Positions 10,430-18,965 are shown, numbered from the stretch's first letter. The stretch: DNA of 64,000 nucleotides from Idiomarinaceae bacterium (GCA_002685255.1 NYWU01000041.1:62001-126000), one strand, 5' to 3'. Program-made: numbers and translations. Notes: generated from the letters alone by a model not told the origin.

Positions 10430-11895
10430 GTTATGTGCGTGTTGTATCCACGTTGCTTGGCGGGCTGCTCTGCGTAGCGTGTAGTTATGACCCTGCTGCC
10501 CTTATCGCACAGGCCGACGCCTTAGCCGAGCAACAACACCAGCGTTTAGCAAATGAATACGACTATCAACTCGCCCCAGAAGCGCCGGTGACCGTTGTGG
10601 AGAGCGACCAGTTTTACGTACCCGCGTTGGCAAAAAGTTCGATAGACAAACCGGTTTGGTATAGTCAACCGTTGCAAACGCAACTGAGTAAAGTTCCGTT
10701 GTTACAAGCGTTACAAACTGTTTTCACGCCGCTCAATGTTGCGGTTTTGCTCGATCCGGAAATTCAAGCGGACACGCTGATCTCGAGCCATTTTTCTGGG
10801 ACCGTTGGTGAATGGCTGGCTTGGCTCAGTAATGGACAGCAACTGTTTATTGAGTATGAGCCGTATGCGGTGCATTTAAAGCGCTATCAAGTAAAGCGCT
10901 ACGATCTCGCGTTTCTAGCCGGTATGACCCAGTTTTCCCTTAATGAGCAAGGTGCTCAGCAATCGTCTAGTGACGCGACGGGACAGTTGGGTTTTAAGTC
11001 AGGCGATAAACCGGCTTGGGATGAACTGAAAGTCGCTATCACACTAATGTTGTCGGATAGCGGTGAGGTTGCCCTCAACGCAAATGCAAGCGCCTTGCTG
11101 GTGAAAGATACACCGAGTGTGATTAAGCAAGTGGATAGTTACATCGCGCAACTGAACAAAAGCTTAACTCGGCAAGTTGCATTAGATGTTCAAGTAGTCG
11201 AAATCCGCTTTAGTGACAACGAGCAATACACCGTTGACTGGTCGAGTGTCAGACGAAACAGTCAGGGTGCTCCTTGGTTAACGTCTCAGAGTGGTTCAGA
11301 AAATTGGCTGCAACAGGCCGCGGGACGCTTCATTTTGAGTCCCCTCAATGGGGCGCGTAATTCCGTTGACGTGTTAGTACAGGCGTTGCAAAAGCAAGGT
11401 CATGTCAAAGTGAGCCATCACCCGCGTTTACTGACATTAAACCACCAAATTGCTCAGCTTCTGGTTGAAGAGGAGCAAGCTTATTTAGCTGAATCGGAAA
11501 TAAGTAGTACGCCTTATGTAGGACAGCAGCAGCGACTCAAACCGGGCCGAGTGACAACAGGATTTCGACTATTTGTTCTGCCGAACATTTTAGAAAAAGA
11601 TGTCTTGCTACACTTATCTTCCCAAATGAGTGCGTTGCAAGGTATGAGTGTCGTGCAGTCTGGTGACAACATGATTCAGACTCCCCATACCGCCCGCAAG
11701 CACTTTTTCTTGAAGGCTCTGGTTGGTCACTCAGAAACCTTGCTACTGACCGGCTTTAGAAATCAACAAACCGAAACAGGCCGAACCCGTTCGGGGGTGA
11801 GCTGGCTACTGGGTGGTGGGCAGCAACACAAACAACAGAATAGTGAAACGCTGTTACTCATTACTCCGCGTATTGTAGGCGTTGCGAATGAGTGA
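10426..11895 (+). CDS. Type IVb pilus secretin lipoprotein, PilN-like
   Basis: This predicted outer-membrane secretin (489 residues) would be the pore through which the pilus exits. The N terminus is a lipoprotein signal peptide with the lipidated Cys at position 19 (LLCVACS). A domain with KVPLLQALQTVFTPLNVAVL, typical of secretin N-domains, precedes an N1-like region ending LLVKDTPSVIKQVDSYIAQL. The C-terminal secretin core has DVQVVEIRFSDNEQYTVDW, LLVEEEQAYLAES and TLLLTGFRNQQTETGRTRSG. The layout fits the PilN/BfpB group of plasmid R64-type and bundle-forming pili rather than PilQ or MshL. The start is GTG 10426, overlapping the upstream stop; GTG 10435 is an alternative. Confidence 0.85.
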   Translation: MSYVRVVSTLLGGLLCVACSYDPAALIAQADALAEQQHQRLANEYDYQLAPEAPVTVVESDQFYVPALAKSSIDKPVWYSQPLQTQLSKVPLLQALQTVFTPLNVAVLLDPEIQADTLISSHFSGTVGEWLAWLSNGQQLFIEYEPYAVHLKRYQVKRYDLAFLAGMTQFSLNEQGAQQSSSDATGQLGFKSGDKPAWDELKVAITLMLSDSGEVALNANASALLVKDTPSVIKQVDSYIAQLNKSLTRQVALDVQVVEIRFSDNEQYTVDWSSVRRNSQGAPWLTSQSGSENWLQQAAGRFILSPLNGARNSVDVLVQALQKQGHVKVSHHPRLLTLNHQIAQLLVEEEQAYLAESEISSTPYVGQQQRLKPGRVTTGFRLFVLPNILEKDVLLHLSSQMSALQGMSVVQSGDNMIQTPHTARKHFFLKALVGHSETLLLTGFRNQQTETGRTRSGVSWLLGGGQQHKQQNSETLLLITPRIVGVANE

Positions 11896-12955
11896 TTGGG
11901 TTACGCAAAGTTTTCGCTTGCGGCTCGGCAGCAAGAAGCCATCACATAAGCAAGTGTTAGCGCTGGTTGCACAGTGGAACTATCCCTACTGTGGTTTGGT
12001 TTTGTTTATGCAGCAGTGGTGGCTGAGTTTGAGTCACCAACCCGGCTTCGATATTTTATTCTGTGTGCGCAACGATTGGCCGCAGGAGCGTGTTTTCGGC
12101 TGGATTCTTGCAGACTTAAAGCCGGCTCGACTCGTGGTTTGGCATGGCGACCGGCTGGCCGCAATTGAACAGGGTGAAGCGGAAAGCTTGATTAAGCGCG
12201 TCTGTGCTTGGCAGGCTGAATATCCGGAATCTCAGTGCCCAGACTATTGGTATTGGTGTTCGTGCCAACCTGCACCTGATGATTGGCCGGGATTGGTAAT
12301 GCAGGAAAAACAATGTTCAGAAAGCTTTGTGCGATTGGCTCCCGCAGAGCGCTTGGCGAAACGCGCTTCCTCATTGGTCAAGTGGACAGTGAGTTTTATT
12401 GCAACCGTTGTGTTGGCAGCGCTTGTTGGCTTCATAACGCTGTTTGACTCGCCGCAAAATGATTCGAGCCAGACTGAGCCCAAGGTCATAAAACAGCTCG
12501 ATCATGTGCTAGTGATAGATAAACTCGGGCAACTGATGAGCCGTCCATTTTTTGAGCAGCAACAGTTGGTGCAGATCGAAGTGGCGCGCTCGGGTATTCG
12601 CCTGACCTGGCAGCAGACGACGATATCGAATACGTCGCCACGCCCTGCTAGACGCCAAGAGATATTAACCGCGCCGTTAAAAGCTTATCAAGCATCGCAG
12701 AACAGTCAGCGGTTATCCACCAATGACCTATTAGATGACTATCGCCAACAGTTTTATGACGCGCAAATTGTGACCAAAGGCGCTACGCAATGGCAACTAA
12801 CCTACGACATGATGTCTTATCGACACCTACAACAATTAGCGGCGTGGCTGGCAAGACATCCTGAACTGAAACTTTCGTCCCTATCAATGAGGTACCAACA
12901 TGGCTACTGGTCTGTGCAATGGACGCTGGACTATCCGTTGGTTCAGCCTATTTAG
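11888..12955 (+). CDS. Type IVb pilus assembly protein, PilO-like
   Basis: The 355-residue protein has an N-terminal cytoplasmic region rich in Trp (residues 1-160), a single membrane helix at about 164-186 and a periplasmic C-terminal domain. This bitopic topology and the position straight after a PilN-type secretin match PilO of R64-type type IVb systems, where it forms part of the inner-membrane alignment complex. Sequence motifs are weak, so the name rests mainly on context. The ATG at 11888 overlaps the secretin stop by eight bases; the 3' end overlaps the next gene by 56 bases. Confidence 0.65.
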   Translation: MSDWVTQSFRLRLGSKKPSHKQVLALVAQWNYPYCGLVLFMQQWWLSLSHQPGFDILFCVRNDWPQERVFGWILADLKPARLVVWHGDRLAAIEQGEAESLIKRVCAWQAEYPESQCPDYWYWCSCQPAPDDWPGLVMQEKQCSESFVRLAPAERLAKRASSLVKWTVSFIATVVLAALVGFITLFDSPQNDSSQTEPKVIKQLDHVLVIDKLGQLMSRPFFEQQQLVQIEVARSGIRLTWQQTTISNTSPRPARRQEILTAPLKAYQASQNSQRLSTNDLLDDYRQQFYDAQIVTKGATQWQLTYDMMSYRHLQQLAAWLARHPELKLSSLSMRYQHGYWSVQWTLDYPLVQPI

Positions 12956-13319
12956 TGTTGTTGTTTTGTGTTCTTTTCCAGCGCTCGCGCAGCAACAAGA
13001 CAACGAGGCTGAATCCAAGCCAACTGTGACACAGCAATGGCAAACGGAGCTGCAAGCGTATCAAGATTGGCAAGCGGCAATGGAACAAAAAAAACGTGAG
13101 TTAGCGTTTGCAGAGTTGCAATTGAATTGGCTTAAAAAGCAAGTGGAGATTGCTCATCAACAGCGGCTCTTACAACCGACAGTAACTAGAGAGAAGGGTG
13201 AGCCGAGTAATTGTATTCGTGTAGCCAACCATGATTGGCACCTGCAGAGTGATGCGACCCACTGGTATTGGGGAGCGCTGATTGAGGTAAAACATGATTC
13301 ACAACGGAGGTGTTTCTAG
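12900..13319 (+). CDS. Small periplasmic protein, PilP-like
   Basis: The 139-residue protein has a signal peptide (WFSLFSVVVLCSFPALA) ending near residue 30, then a Gln/Glu-rich helical stretch likely to form a coiled coil (about residues 45-95, AAMEQKKRELAFAELQLNWL), and a short C-terminal domain with two cysteines (NCIRVAN and the terminal RRCF) that could form a disulphide. PilP of R64-type pili is likewise a small exported protein between PilO and the ATPase. The ATG 12900 is preceded by GAGG seven bases away. The 56-base overlap with the upstream gene in another frame is unusually long but both frames look genuine. Confidence 0.6.
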   Translation: MATGLCNGRWTIRWFSLFSVVVLCSFPALAQQQDNEAESKPTVTQQWQTELQAYQDWQAAMEQKKRELAFAELQLNWLKKQVEIAHQQRLLQPTVTREKGEPSNCIRVANHDWHLQSDATHWYWGALIEVKHDSQRRCF

Positions 13320-13321
13320 CC

Positions 13322-14719
13322 ATGGAGACGATGCCACAGCTCGACGCCAAAGCGCTGTACGGCTGTACGATTCATCCTGTTATTTTTCAATACTGCGAGA
13401 TGCTGTTGAATCAATGGCATCAAGAGGGGGGTGATGACAAAGCGATGTTAGCGACGGAATCAGGACTTTTAGTTTGTTCGCCGCGAGCATTTCGGGAAGC
13501 AGTACTCGAGCGCGAGAACTTAGAAAAGCTACTACGCGACTACACCCAACAGCCGGTACAGTGTGCAGTCGCTGACGCACGTGTGATTCGGGCCGCCATA
13601 CTGACCTATCGTACAGGCCGCCCGCAAACCGAGCAGCAAGCCGAAGCAACCGATCAAACGCATGCACAGCAATTACTCTCAGATTTAGTTGCAGAGGGCT
13701 TGGCGAAAGGTGCATCCGACATCCATTTAAGATTCAGTAAACACTTTTGTCGGACCTGCTATCGAGTAAAAGGGGTATTAGTCGACCACCATCAACGCAA
13801 CCGTGAGGCAATGACCGAGGCGATCGCGGCAGCGCTCAATACGCGCAGTCATGATTACAACCAAGTGTTTAATGAGCAAAGTACCGACAGCGCGAGCTTA
13901 TTGGTGCCGTTGAGTCGTGCTGATAGCCAACTGTCGGAAATAAAAGTGCGGCTGCAGAAGTCACCGCTTAGCGATGGGTTTGCTGTTACGTTGCGGTTAT
14001 TAGCGACCGAGGTATCGAGTGCTTTGTCGCTAGAGTCTTTGGGTTTCGAGCCAGACATTATCAAAGGCGTCGATTGCATGCTCCGTCACAATAGTGGCTT
14101 ATTGCTCGTTGTCGGGCCGACGGGACAAGGTAAAACAACCACTCTGGCCGCTATTCACCAACGCTTTAGTGAGGCGGCAAAGATTATTTCGCTCGAAGAT
14201 CCTGTGGAGCTTAAACAACCCCACGTTGAGCAACGGTGGATAGACTCAACGCGCGGAGAAGAGGGGTTTGCACATGCTATTAAAATTGCGTTACGAGAAG
14301 ACCCTGATGTGATCTCGGTCAGCGAAATTCGTGATAATTCAACGGCCGCCGCCGCTATTCGAGCGGCGTTAACCGGTCATTTAGTGACCGCTACTCTACA
14401 TGCGGGCGATGCGCTGTCCGCGTTAGAACGACTGCGTGATCTTGGTTGTGCTCTAGAACAATTGCTCACACCAGGCGTTTTGCGAGGCATCATTGCACAA
14501 CGCTTAACCTATCAACAGGGTCAGCCGACCTTGATTGCTGAGTATGTGGTGTTCGACCAGATCGCTCGTCAGTTCGCGTTGAGTCACGATTATATTGGTT
14601 GGCGTGAACATCTAAAACGCTGCGGTTGGCAAAGCCTAGCGCAACGAGGAGCTGCGCAGGTTATTGCGGAAACGCCACGCGAATACTATTACTCAGACGA
14701 AGGTCCACAGGCCAAATGA
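13322..14719 (+). CDS. Type IVb pilus assembly ATPase, PilQ/GspE-family
   Basis: This cytoplasmic secretion ATPase would power pilin polymerisation. The 465-residue protein has an N-terminal domain to about residue 240 and a GspE-type motor domain: Walker A GPTGQGKTTT (about 265-274), Asp box ISLEDPVEL, a Walker B region DPDVISVSEIRD (about 327-338) and a His box with ATLHAGDALSALERLRDLG. The usual Walker B ending is GEIRD; here it is SEIRD, the catalytic Glu being kept. The four-Cys zinc module of GspE/PilB is absent, as in R64 PilQ-type enzymes. ATG 13322 follows GGAGG by 11 bases; a GTG at 13310 overlaps the Shine-Dalgarno itself and is less likely. Confidence 0.88.
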   Translation: METMPQLDAKALYGCTIHPVIFQYCEMLLNQWHQEGGDDKAMLATESGLLVCSPRAFREAVLERENLEKLLRDYTQQPVQCAVADARVIRAAILTYRTGRPQTEQQAEATDQTHAQQLLSDLVAEGLAKGASDIHLRFSKHFCRTCYRVKGVLVDHHQRNREAMTEAIAAALNTRSHDYNQVFNEQSTDSASLLVPLSRADSQLSEIKVRLQKSPLSDGFAVTLRLLATEVSSALSLESLGFEPDIIKGVDCMLRHNSGLLLVVGPTGQGKTTTLAAIHQRFSEAAKIISLEDPVELKQPHVEQRWIDSTRGEEGFAHAIKIALREDPDVISVSEIRDNSTAAAAIRAALTGHLVTATLHAGDALSALERLRDLGCALEQLLTPGVLRGIIAQRLTYQQGQPTLIAEYVVFDQIARQFALSHDYIGWREHLKRCGWQSLAQRGAAQVIAETPREYYYSDEGPQAK

Positions 14720-15735
14720 ACCGAATGAGTAAGCAACGTCAATGGCAGTGGGTAGAAGATTACTGCGTTTGGCTCGAGGATGGCAGTGGTCCTCGCGAGG
14801 CGGCTGAAGCCATGTGCACTCAAGCGGCCTACTTTAAATTGTTTCCAGAGCAAAAATTAGCTGAGCGATTGCAAATCGGTTTGAGACGCGGACAAACCAT
14901 CGCGCATGCTTTACAGGGTGAACTTAAACGAGACTTATTAGAGCTCTTTCTCATTGGACAACAATACAACTGTTTAACCGACCTACTTAACGACTACCGT
15001 GATGTGACAGTCGAATTACAGCGCTTACGTTGGGCGTTCTATAAACAATTGATGTATCCCGTATTTATTCTACTAACGGTATTGCTCGCCTATGCGTACG
15101 CAGCAACGAGCTATTTACCCAAGCTACTCAGTTATGCCGCTTCAAAGGATAACGACCCAGTTACAGATGGGGTGATCACGTTCGGTCGGCTTGTTGCTGA
15201 TGGGTGGTGGTGGATGATTATGTGCCTCGCAGGTGCGGGGATTTGTTGGCGTTGGTTAGCGCGCAATTGGGTAGGCATTCACCGCACACAATTGGAGCGC
15301 TACGGGTTGTTTTCTCAATTCCGTGCGCTTAATGCGTTGTGGCTGACGCGTTTGGTAGCACTTCTCATGCATCACCGCGTTGCACTCGATACTATTTTTG
15401 CTGTGCTGATTCGTGTGGCGTCACCCTATGCGCGTTGGCACTTACAGCGGATGCAACAGCGTCTGGCGCAGGGACGGGTGAGTCTGGCGATGGTGCTCGA
15501 TACCGGGTTATTGCTACCACGGCAATTATTTCGGATAAGTCATCGGCAACAGTTCAGTGGTCAACGGGAGGCGCTCATTAAAGTAGCGCAACGAAGTTAC
15601 GTTGATATTCAGCGTAGCGTCGCGTATCAGCAACGTCTATGGATTGCGCTGTGCTATCTACTGATTACGGGCTTGTTGTTATTTCTATTGAGTGCGATTG
15701 GCAACACCCTGATGCGCGTGATGACGTCGATTTAA
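14716..15735 (+). CDS. Type IVb pilus inner-membrane platform protein, PilR/GspF-family
   Basis: This predicted polytopic platform protein (339 residues) would couple the ATPase to pilin assembly. It shows three hydrophobic segments, at about 113-133 (YPVFILLTVLLAYAYAATSY), 163-182 and 308-328 (LCYLLITGLLLFLLSAIG), each preceded by a soluble GspF-like helical domain; the pattern RWAFYKQLMYPVFILL is typical of the family. The start is the ATG that overlaps the ATPase stop (ATGA), giving tight coupling. It is shorter than two-domain GspF/PilC proteins (about 400) and similar to R64 PilR. Confidence 0.85.
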   Translation: MNRMSKQRQWQWVEDYCVWLEDGSGPREAAEAMCTQAAYFKLFPEQKLAERLQIGLRRGQTIAHALQGELKRDLLELFLIGQQYNCLTDLLNDYRDVTVELQRLRWAFYKQLMYPVFILLTVLLAYAYAATSYLPKLLSYAASKDNDPVTDGVITFGRLVADGWWWMIMCLAGAGICWRWLARNWVGIHRTQLERYGLFSQFRALNALWLTRLVALLMHHRVALDTIFAVLIRVASPYARWHLQRMQQRLAQGRVSLAMVLDTGLLLPRQLFRISHRQQFSGQREALIKVAQRSYVDIQRSVAYQQRLWIALCYLLITGLLLFLLSAIGNTLMRVMTSI

Positions 15736-15756
15736 TCTTTGCAAGGAGCGATGAAG

Positions 15757-16200
15757 ATGCGAACGAAAGTTAACGGGTTCACTTTTATTGAGGTTTTGGC
15801 GGTGCTCAGCATTATTGCTATTGCGTCATTGGGAACGTTGGTGCTGCGAGACTGGGCTGTCGGTAATGCGCGAGTGTCAGAGGCAAAGAATGTAATTACC
15901 ACGTTACAAGCGGGTGCCCAGATGTGGAAACCCGCCAGTGGTGAGTTTACCGGTATCAGTATGACGGAGCTGAGCAATATTGGTGCGGTCCCGGCGGATT
16001 GGTCGGATGGCGTAGGTAAGAACCCTTGGGGTGGGGATATTACGATTGCAGTCGATGTAGGGGATCTGAATCGATACACAATAAACTTTGATGGCATTAC
16101 CTCTCAAGAAGAGGGCAACCGATTGGCTCGAGATTATCAGGACCAAGCCTACTCATCTAGCTTTTCGACCGGAACCTTTACAGTTACCTTCCAAGGCTAA
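15757..16200 (+). CDS. Major pilin candidate, PilS-like type IVb prepilin
   Basis: The 147-residue protein has a 7-residue basic leader (MRTKVNG) and a prepilin-peptidase site G7|FTFIEV with Glu at +5, then a 20-residue hydrophobic helix (LAVLSIIAIASLGTLVL). The body carries ITTLQAGAQMW and NPWGGDITI (about 89-97), a pattern found in PilS and related type IVb pilins. Apart from the leader it is exported, would be assembled in the fibre and has no cysteine pair. ATG 15757 is eight bases after AAGGAG (15743-15748), a better spacing than ATG 15751. As the largest pilin-like protein with a strong Shine-Dalgarno sequence it is the best major subunit candidate. Confidence 0.8.
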   Translation: MRTKVNGFTFIEVLAVLSIIAIASLGTLVLRDWAVGNARVSEAKNVITTLQAGAQMWKPASGEFTGISMTELSNIGAVPADWSDGVGKNPWGGDITIAVDVGDLNRYTINFDGITSQEEGNRLARDYQDQAYSSSFSTGTFTVTFQG

Positions 16201-16604
16201 TGCGGCATCAAGGGTTCAGTCTTTGGGAGGTGGTACTTGCTACGGCGATACTTGCTGGTTTATGGCAGGTATCGCTCACCTTTTGGCGTTGGCAGGAAAA
16301 CCTCGAAACCCGTTTACAGTGGCAACAACAGTTAATCATGTTGATTCAGGCGCAGCGGGACCATTATCGACGCTTCGGTCAGTTTGCGTTGACCGAAGCA
16401 CAATTGGCAAGACAAGGGCGTTACGTGATTCCAGTCTGGCCGTTCGCAACGGCGTGGCGCTTTGTACCCGATCCTTTTTATACAGAGCAATTACTGATGC
16501 GTACTCGACTTAAGGGTGTACAACCGAAATTGATGCTCGGTCAGCATTTACCATTTGAGCAGCAGGGCGATGAAGTTACCATTCGTGTTATCGGAATGCC
16601 GTAA
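16200..16604 (+). CDS. Minor pilin / pseudopilin
   Basis: The 134-residue protein starts with a very short leader and prepilin cleavage site, G5|FSLWEVV (Glu at +5), followed by the hydrophobic helix LATAILAGLWQVSLTFW and a soluble, Gln- and Arg-rich domain. This makes it a substrate of a prepilin peptidase and probably a minor subunit that primes or caps the fibre. I cannot match it to a named minor pilin. The ATG overlaps the upstream stop (TAATG), and the 3' end overlaps the next gene by 35 bases, so expression should be tightly coupled. Confidence 0.7.
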   Translation: MRHQGFSLWEVVLATAILAGLWQVSLTFWRWQENLETRLQWQQQLIMLIQAQRDHYRRFGQFALTEAQLARQGRYVIPVWPFATAWRFVPDPFYTEQLLMRTRLKGVQPKLMLGQHLPFEQQGDEVTIRVIGMP

Positions 16605-17238
16605 AACACCACAACAGCAAGGCCAAAGTTTAGTCGAAGCGGTCATGGTACTGCCGTTAATGTTGCTGTTTGGTTTATTGCTGGCACAGCTGCTTTATCT
16701 TTGGTGGGCGCAACAAACGCTGTTTGTCGCAAGTCAATATGCCGCACGAGTAGGTGCCATCAACCACGGCGAGAAGCAACCTATGCGCGTCATTCTCGCG
16801 GCAACCATGGCAAGCTTGGTACCTAAAGATAAAGATATTGAGAGTTGGCAAAACATCCTAAAATCGGTTGCTGCTCAGCAATTGCACGGCTTAAAGTTTG
16901 CAAACATTGAGGTGATACAGCCTACCGATGAGATGTTCAGTCAGTTCAAAGAGCGTTATTACGATAGTGAAGCGCAACAATGGATTGAAGAAATTCCAGT
17001 CGATCACTATTGGGCGCGTCGTCGTGCAGCGGATGATGAGGATGCGTTTGTCGCCGCTACAACGTTGAAAATCAAGGTGACTTGGTGTCTTGAGCTTAAA
17101 GTGCCCTTAGCAGACCGCGTACTTGCGGCGCTGGCGCCTTCGTCAGCGCGGTGTCAATTAGCTCAGCAAGTCACTGGCGATAGCTTTTGGCCGTTAACGG
17201 CAACCGCTGAACATCGTATGCTCAGCGGCTATCGTTAA
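16570..17238 (+). CDS. TadE-like pseudopilin
   Basis: The 222-residue protein has an 18-residue leader ending QQQG, then QSLVEAVMVLPLMLLFGLLL. The G|xxxxE site followed by a hydrophobic helix is the hallmark of TadE/TadG pseudopilins of tight-adherence (Flp) systems. A soluble periplasmic domain with two cysteines (WCLELK, ARCQLAQ) follows. I chose ATG 16570; a TTG at 16555 is possible. Finding a TadE-type protein as the last gene of a type IVb pilus cluster that otherwise resembles R64 is unusual. The stop is 17 bases from the convergent folD end, with no obvious terminator between. Confidence 0.75.
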   Translation: MKLPFVLSECRKTPQQQGQSLVEAVMVLPLMLLFGLLLAQLLYLWWAQQTLFVASQYAARVGAINHGEKQPMRVILAATMASLVPKDKDIESWQNILKSVAAQQLHGLKFANIEVIQPTDEMFSQFKERYYDSEAQQWIEEIPVDHYWARRRAADDEDAFVAATTLKIKVTWCLELKVPLADRVLAALAPSSARCQLAQQVTGDSFWPLTATAEHRMLSGYR

Positions 17239-17254
17239 TTATTCAAACAAAATA

Positions 17255-18115
17255 CTAGGCGTGATCGTGATACTCAACACAGGCTTGAAGCGTATTCTCA
17301 ATCAGTGAGGCGACCGTCATGGGGCCAACACCGCCCGGTACAGGAGTAATCCAACCTGCTCGTTGTGCTGTGACTTCGAACTGAACGTCGCCGGTTAATC
17401 GACCATCGTTAAGACGGTTCATGCCGACATCGATAACAATGGCGCCTTCCTTTATCCATTCGCCAGGAATAAATTCAGGTTTACCAACCGCTACCACTAC
17501 AATGTCCGCACGGCGTACGTGTTTTTCTAGATCGTTAGTGAAACGGTGGCACACCGTTGTCGTCGCACCTGCTAACAGCAGTTCTAAACTCATTGGCCGA
17601 CCAACAATGTTTGAAGCGCCCACAACAACTGCATTGAGTCCGTGTAAATCAATCTGAGTACTGTCGAGTAATGTGATGATGCCTTTCGGCGTGCATGGGC
17701 GCAACGCAGGAATACGCTGTGCTAAACGACCGACATTATAGGGATGGAAGCCATCGACATCTTTGTGCGGATGAATGCGCTCAAGAATCGGGGTGGCATC
17801 TAATCCTGCCGGCAATGGAAGTTGCAACAAGATACCGTCGATGTCTGAGTTGGCATTGAGCTCATCAATCAGTTGCTCCAGTGCAGCCTGCGATGTATCA
17901 GCAGGCATATCATAGTCGAAGGAACGAATACCGACTTGCTCGCAGGCGCGCCGTTTATTGCCCACGTAAACTTCTGATGCGGGATCTTGTCCAACCAAAA
18001 CGACCGCTAACCCGGGTGCGCGTTTACCAGCGCTGAGGCGTTCGTCAATTTGCGTTTTTACGGATGCTCTGATGTTTGCAGCGATTGCTTTACCATCAAT
18101 TAGCTGTGCAGGCAT
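17255..18115 (-). CDS. folD: Bifunctional methylenetetrahydrofolate dehydrogenase / methenyltetrahydrofolate cyclohydrolase
   Basis: FolD interconverts 5,10-methylene-, 5,10-methenyl- and 10-formyl-tetrahydrofolate, using NADP, to supply one-carbon units for purines and formyl-Met-tRNA. The 286-residue protein is close to the E. coli length (288) and has [20 protein letters not shown] with the catalytic Lys, the signature [14 protein letters not shown], the nucleotide-binding [11 protein letters not shown] and the C-terminal [14 protein letters not shown] 18115 is preceded by AAGGG eight bases upstream; a longer start at TTG 18136 overlaps that site and is rejected. It is convergent with the pilus cluster and divergent from the tRNA operon. 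Confidence 0.97.
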   Translation of the reverse strand: MPAQLIDGKAIAANIRASVKTQIDERLSAGKRAPGLAVVLVGQDPASEVYVGNKRRACEQVGIRSFDYDMPADTSQAALEQLIDELNANSDIDGILLQLPLPAGLDATPILERIHPHKDVDGFHPYNVGRLAQRIPALRPCTPKGIITLLDSTQIDLHGLNAVVVGASNIVGRPMSLELLLAGATTTVCHRFTNDLEKHVRRADIVVVAVGKPEFIPGEWIKEGAIVIDVGMNRLNDGRLTGDVQFEVTAQRAGWITPVPGGVGPMTVASLIENTLQACVEYHDHA

Positions 18116-18269
18116 ATAGGGACCCTTGCTTGTCAATGAAATTAGAATTGAAAAAGCTTTGAATGGCTTAGTAGTTTACCGTTATTTAAGGGGAAATGTC
18201 ACTGATTGTCGGAATAATGGTCAGCTTGGCGCAAAAGTAGCCAAACAACCCGTTTTTGCCAAAAAAAGT

Positions 18270-18298
18270 TTGACGCGTGGGAAACTTATGGGTAATAT
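18270..18298 (+). promoter_or_regulatory. Strong sigma-70 promoter of the tRNA operon
   Basis: TTGACG (18270-18275) and TAATAT (18293-18298) are separated by 17 bases. The discriminator straight after is C/G-rich (TCGCCCCCG), the feature associated with stringent control of stable-RNA promoters. It lies about 50 bases upstream of the first tRNA. Confidence 0.8.
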
Positions 18299-18347
18299 TC
18301 GCCCCCGTTGTCAGGCAGCATTGTCTGTCACCGCCACAAGTCAAAAT

Positions 18348-18424
18348 CGGCGAGTAGCGCAGTTTGGTAGCGCACTTGGTTTGGGTCCAAGGGGTCGCTG
18401 GTTCGAATCCAGTCTCGCCGACCA
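18348..18424 (+). tRNA. tRNA-Pro(TGG), copy 1
   Basis: A 77-base cloverleaf with encoded CCA. Acceptor CGGCGAG pairs with CTCGCCG, the anticodon stem CTTGG/CCAAG encloses loop TTTGGGT giving anticodon TGG, and the T-arm has GGTTCGAATCC. It is identical in sequence to the fourth tRNA of the cluster. Confidence 0.97.
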
Positions 18425-18456
18425 TTTTGACTTTAGGGTAGCAGGAATGTTCGATT

Positions 18457-18533
<77 letters not shown>

Positions 18534-18560
18534 GAACGCGCCATGAAGATTCAATACAGT

Positions 18561-18637
18561 GGTGGGTGTAGCTCAGTTGGTAGAGCCCCGGATTGTGATT
18601 CCGGTTGTCGTGGGTTCAAGTCCCATCATCCACCCCA
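18561..18637 (+). tRNA. tRNA-His(GTG)
   Basis: A cloverleaf with the histidine-specific extra 5' G (position -1) opposite the discriminator C. Acceptor GTGGGTG pairs with CATCCAC, the anticodon is GTG in loop TTGTGAT, and CCA is encoded. Its sequence closely follows enterobacterial hisR. Confidence 0.97.
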
Positions 18638-18666
18638 CTTCTTCTCTTCTAAATCCTTTATTAAAT

Positions 18667-18743
18667 CGGCGAGTAGCGCAGTTTGGTAGCGCACTTGGTT
18701 TGGGTCCAAGGGGTCGCTGGTTCGAATCCAGTCTCGCCGACCA
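18667..18743 (+). tRNA. tRNA-Pro(TGG), copy 2
   Basis: A 77-base tRNA with anticodon TGG and encoded CCA, identical base for base to the first tRNA in the cluster. The order Pro-Arg-His-Pro recalls the enterobacterial argX-hisR-leuT-proM operon, with a second proline gene at the front and no leucine gene. Confidence 0.97.
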
Positions 18744-18805
18744 CGCTTCAACTGAATAAATACTAATCATTGTTCCTGTCTGCGTCAGCACTTCAGAATT
18801 CACTC

Positions 18806-18834
18806 TCGACTATTCGCCTCCGACTCGCTATAAT
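18806..18834 (+). promoter_or_regulatory. Probable tig promoter
   Basis: A perfect TATAAT (18829-18834) lies 17 bases after TCGACT (18806-18811). A leader of about 125 bases without further recognisable structure follows before tig. Confidence 0.65.
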
Positions 18835-18965
18835 GTTGCGTCATTTTTAAAGGATAACGCCGTTGTTTGCGTTAAAGTGGCTTGGATTACATTCAACGGG
18901 TGTGAACTAAGTTAGCTTTTAAAGGCAGGCAACACTTCACTGATTGAAACCGAGGTAAAAAGGCA

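Noticed and set aside
10034-17238. MSHA or type IVa pilus locus
   Set aside because: No MshM, MshN, MshA-type genes or PilB/PilC-length proteins. The secretin is a lipoprotein of PilN/BfpB type and the order follows R64 pil genes.
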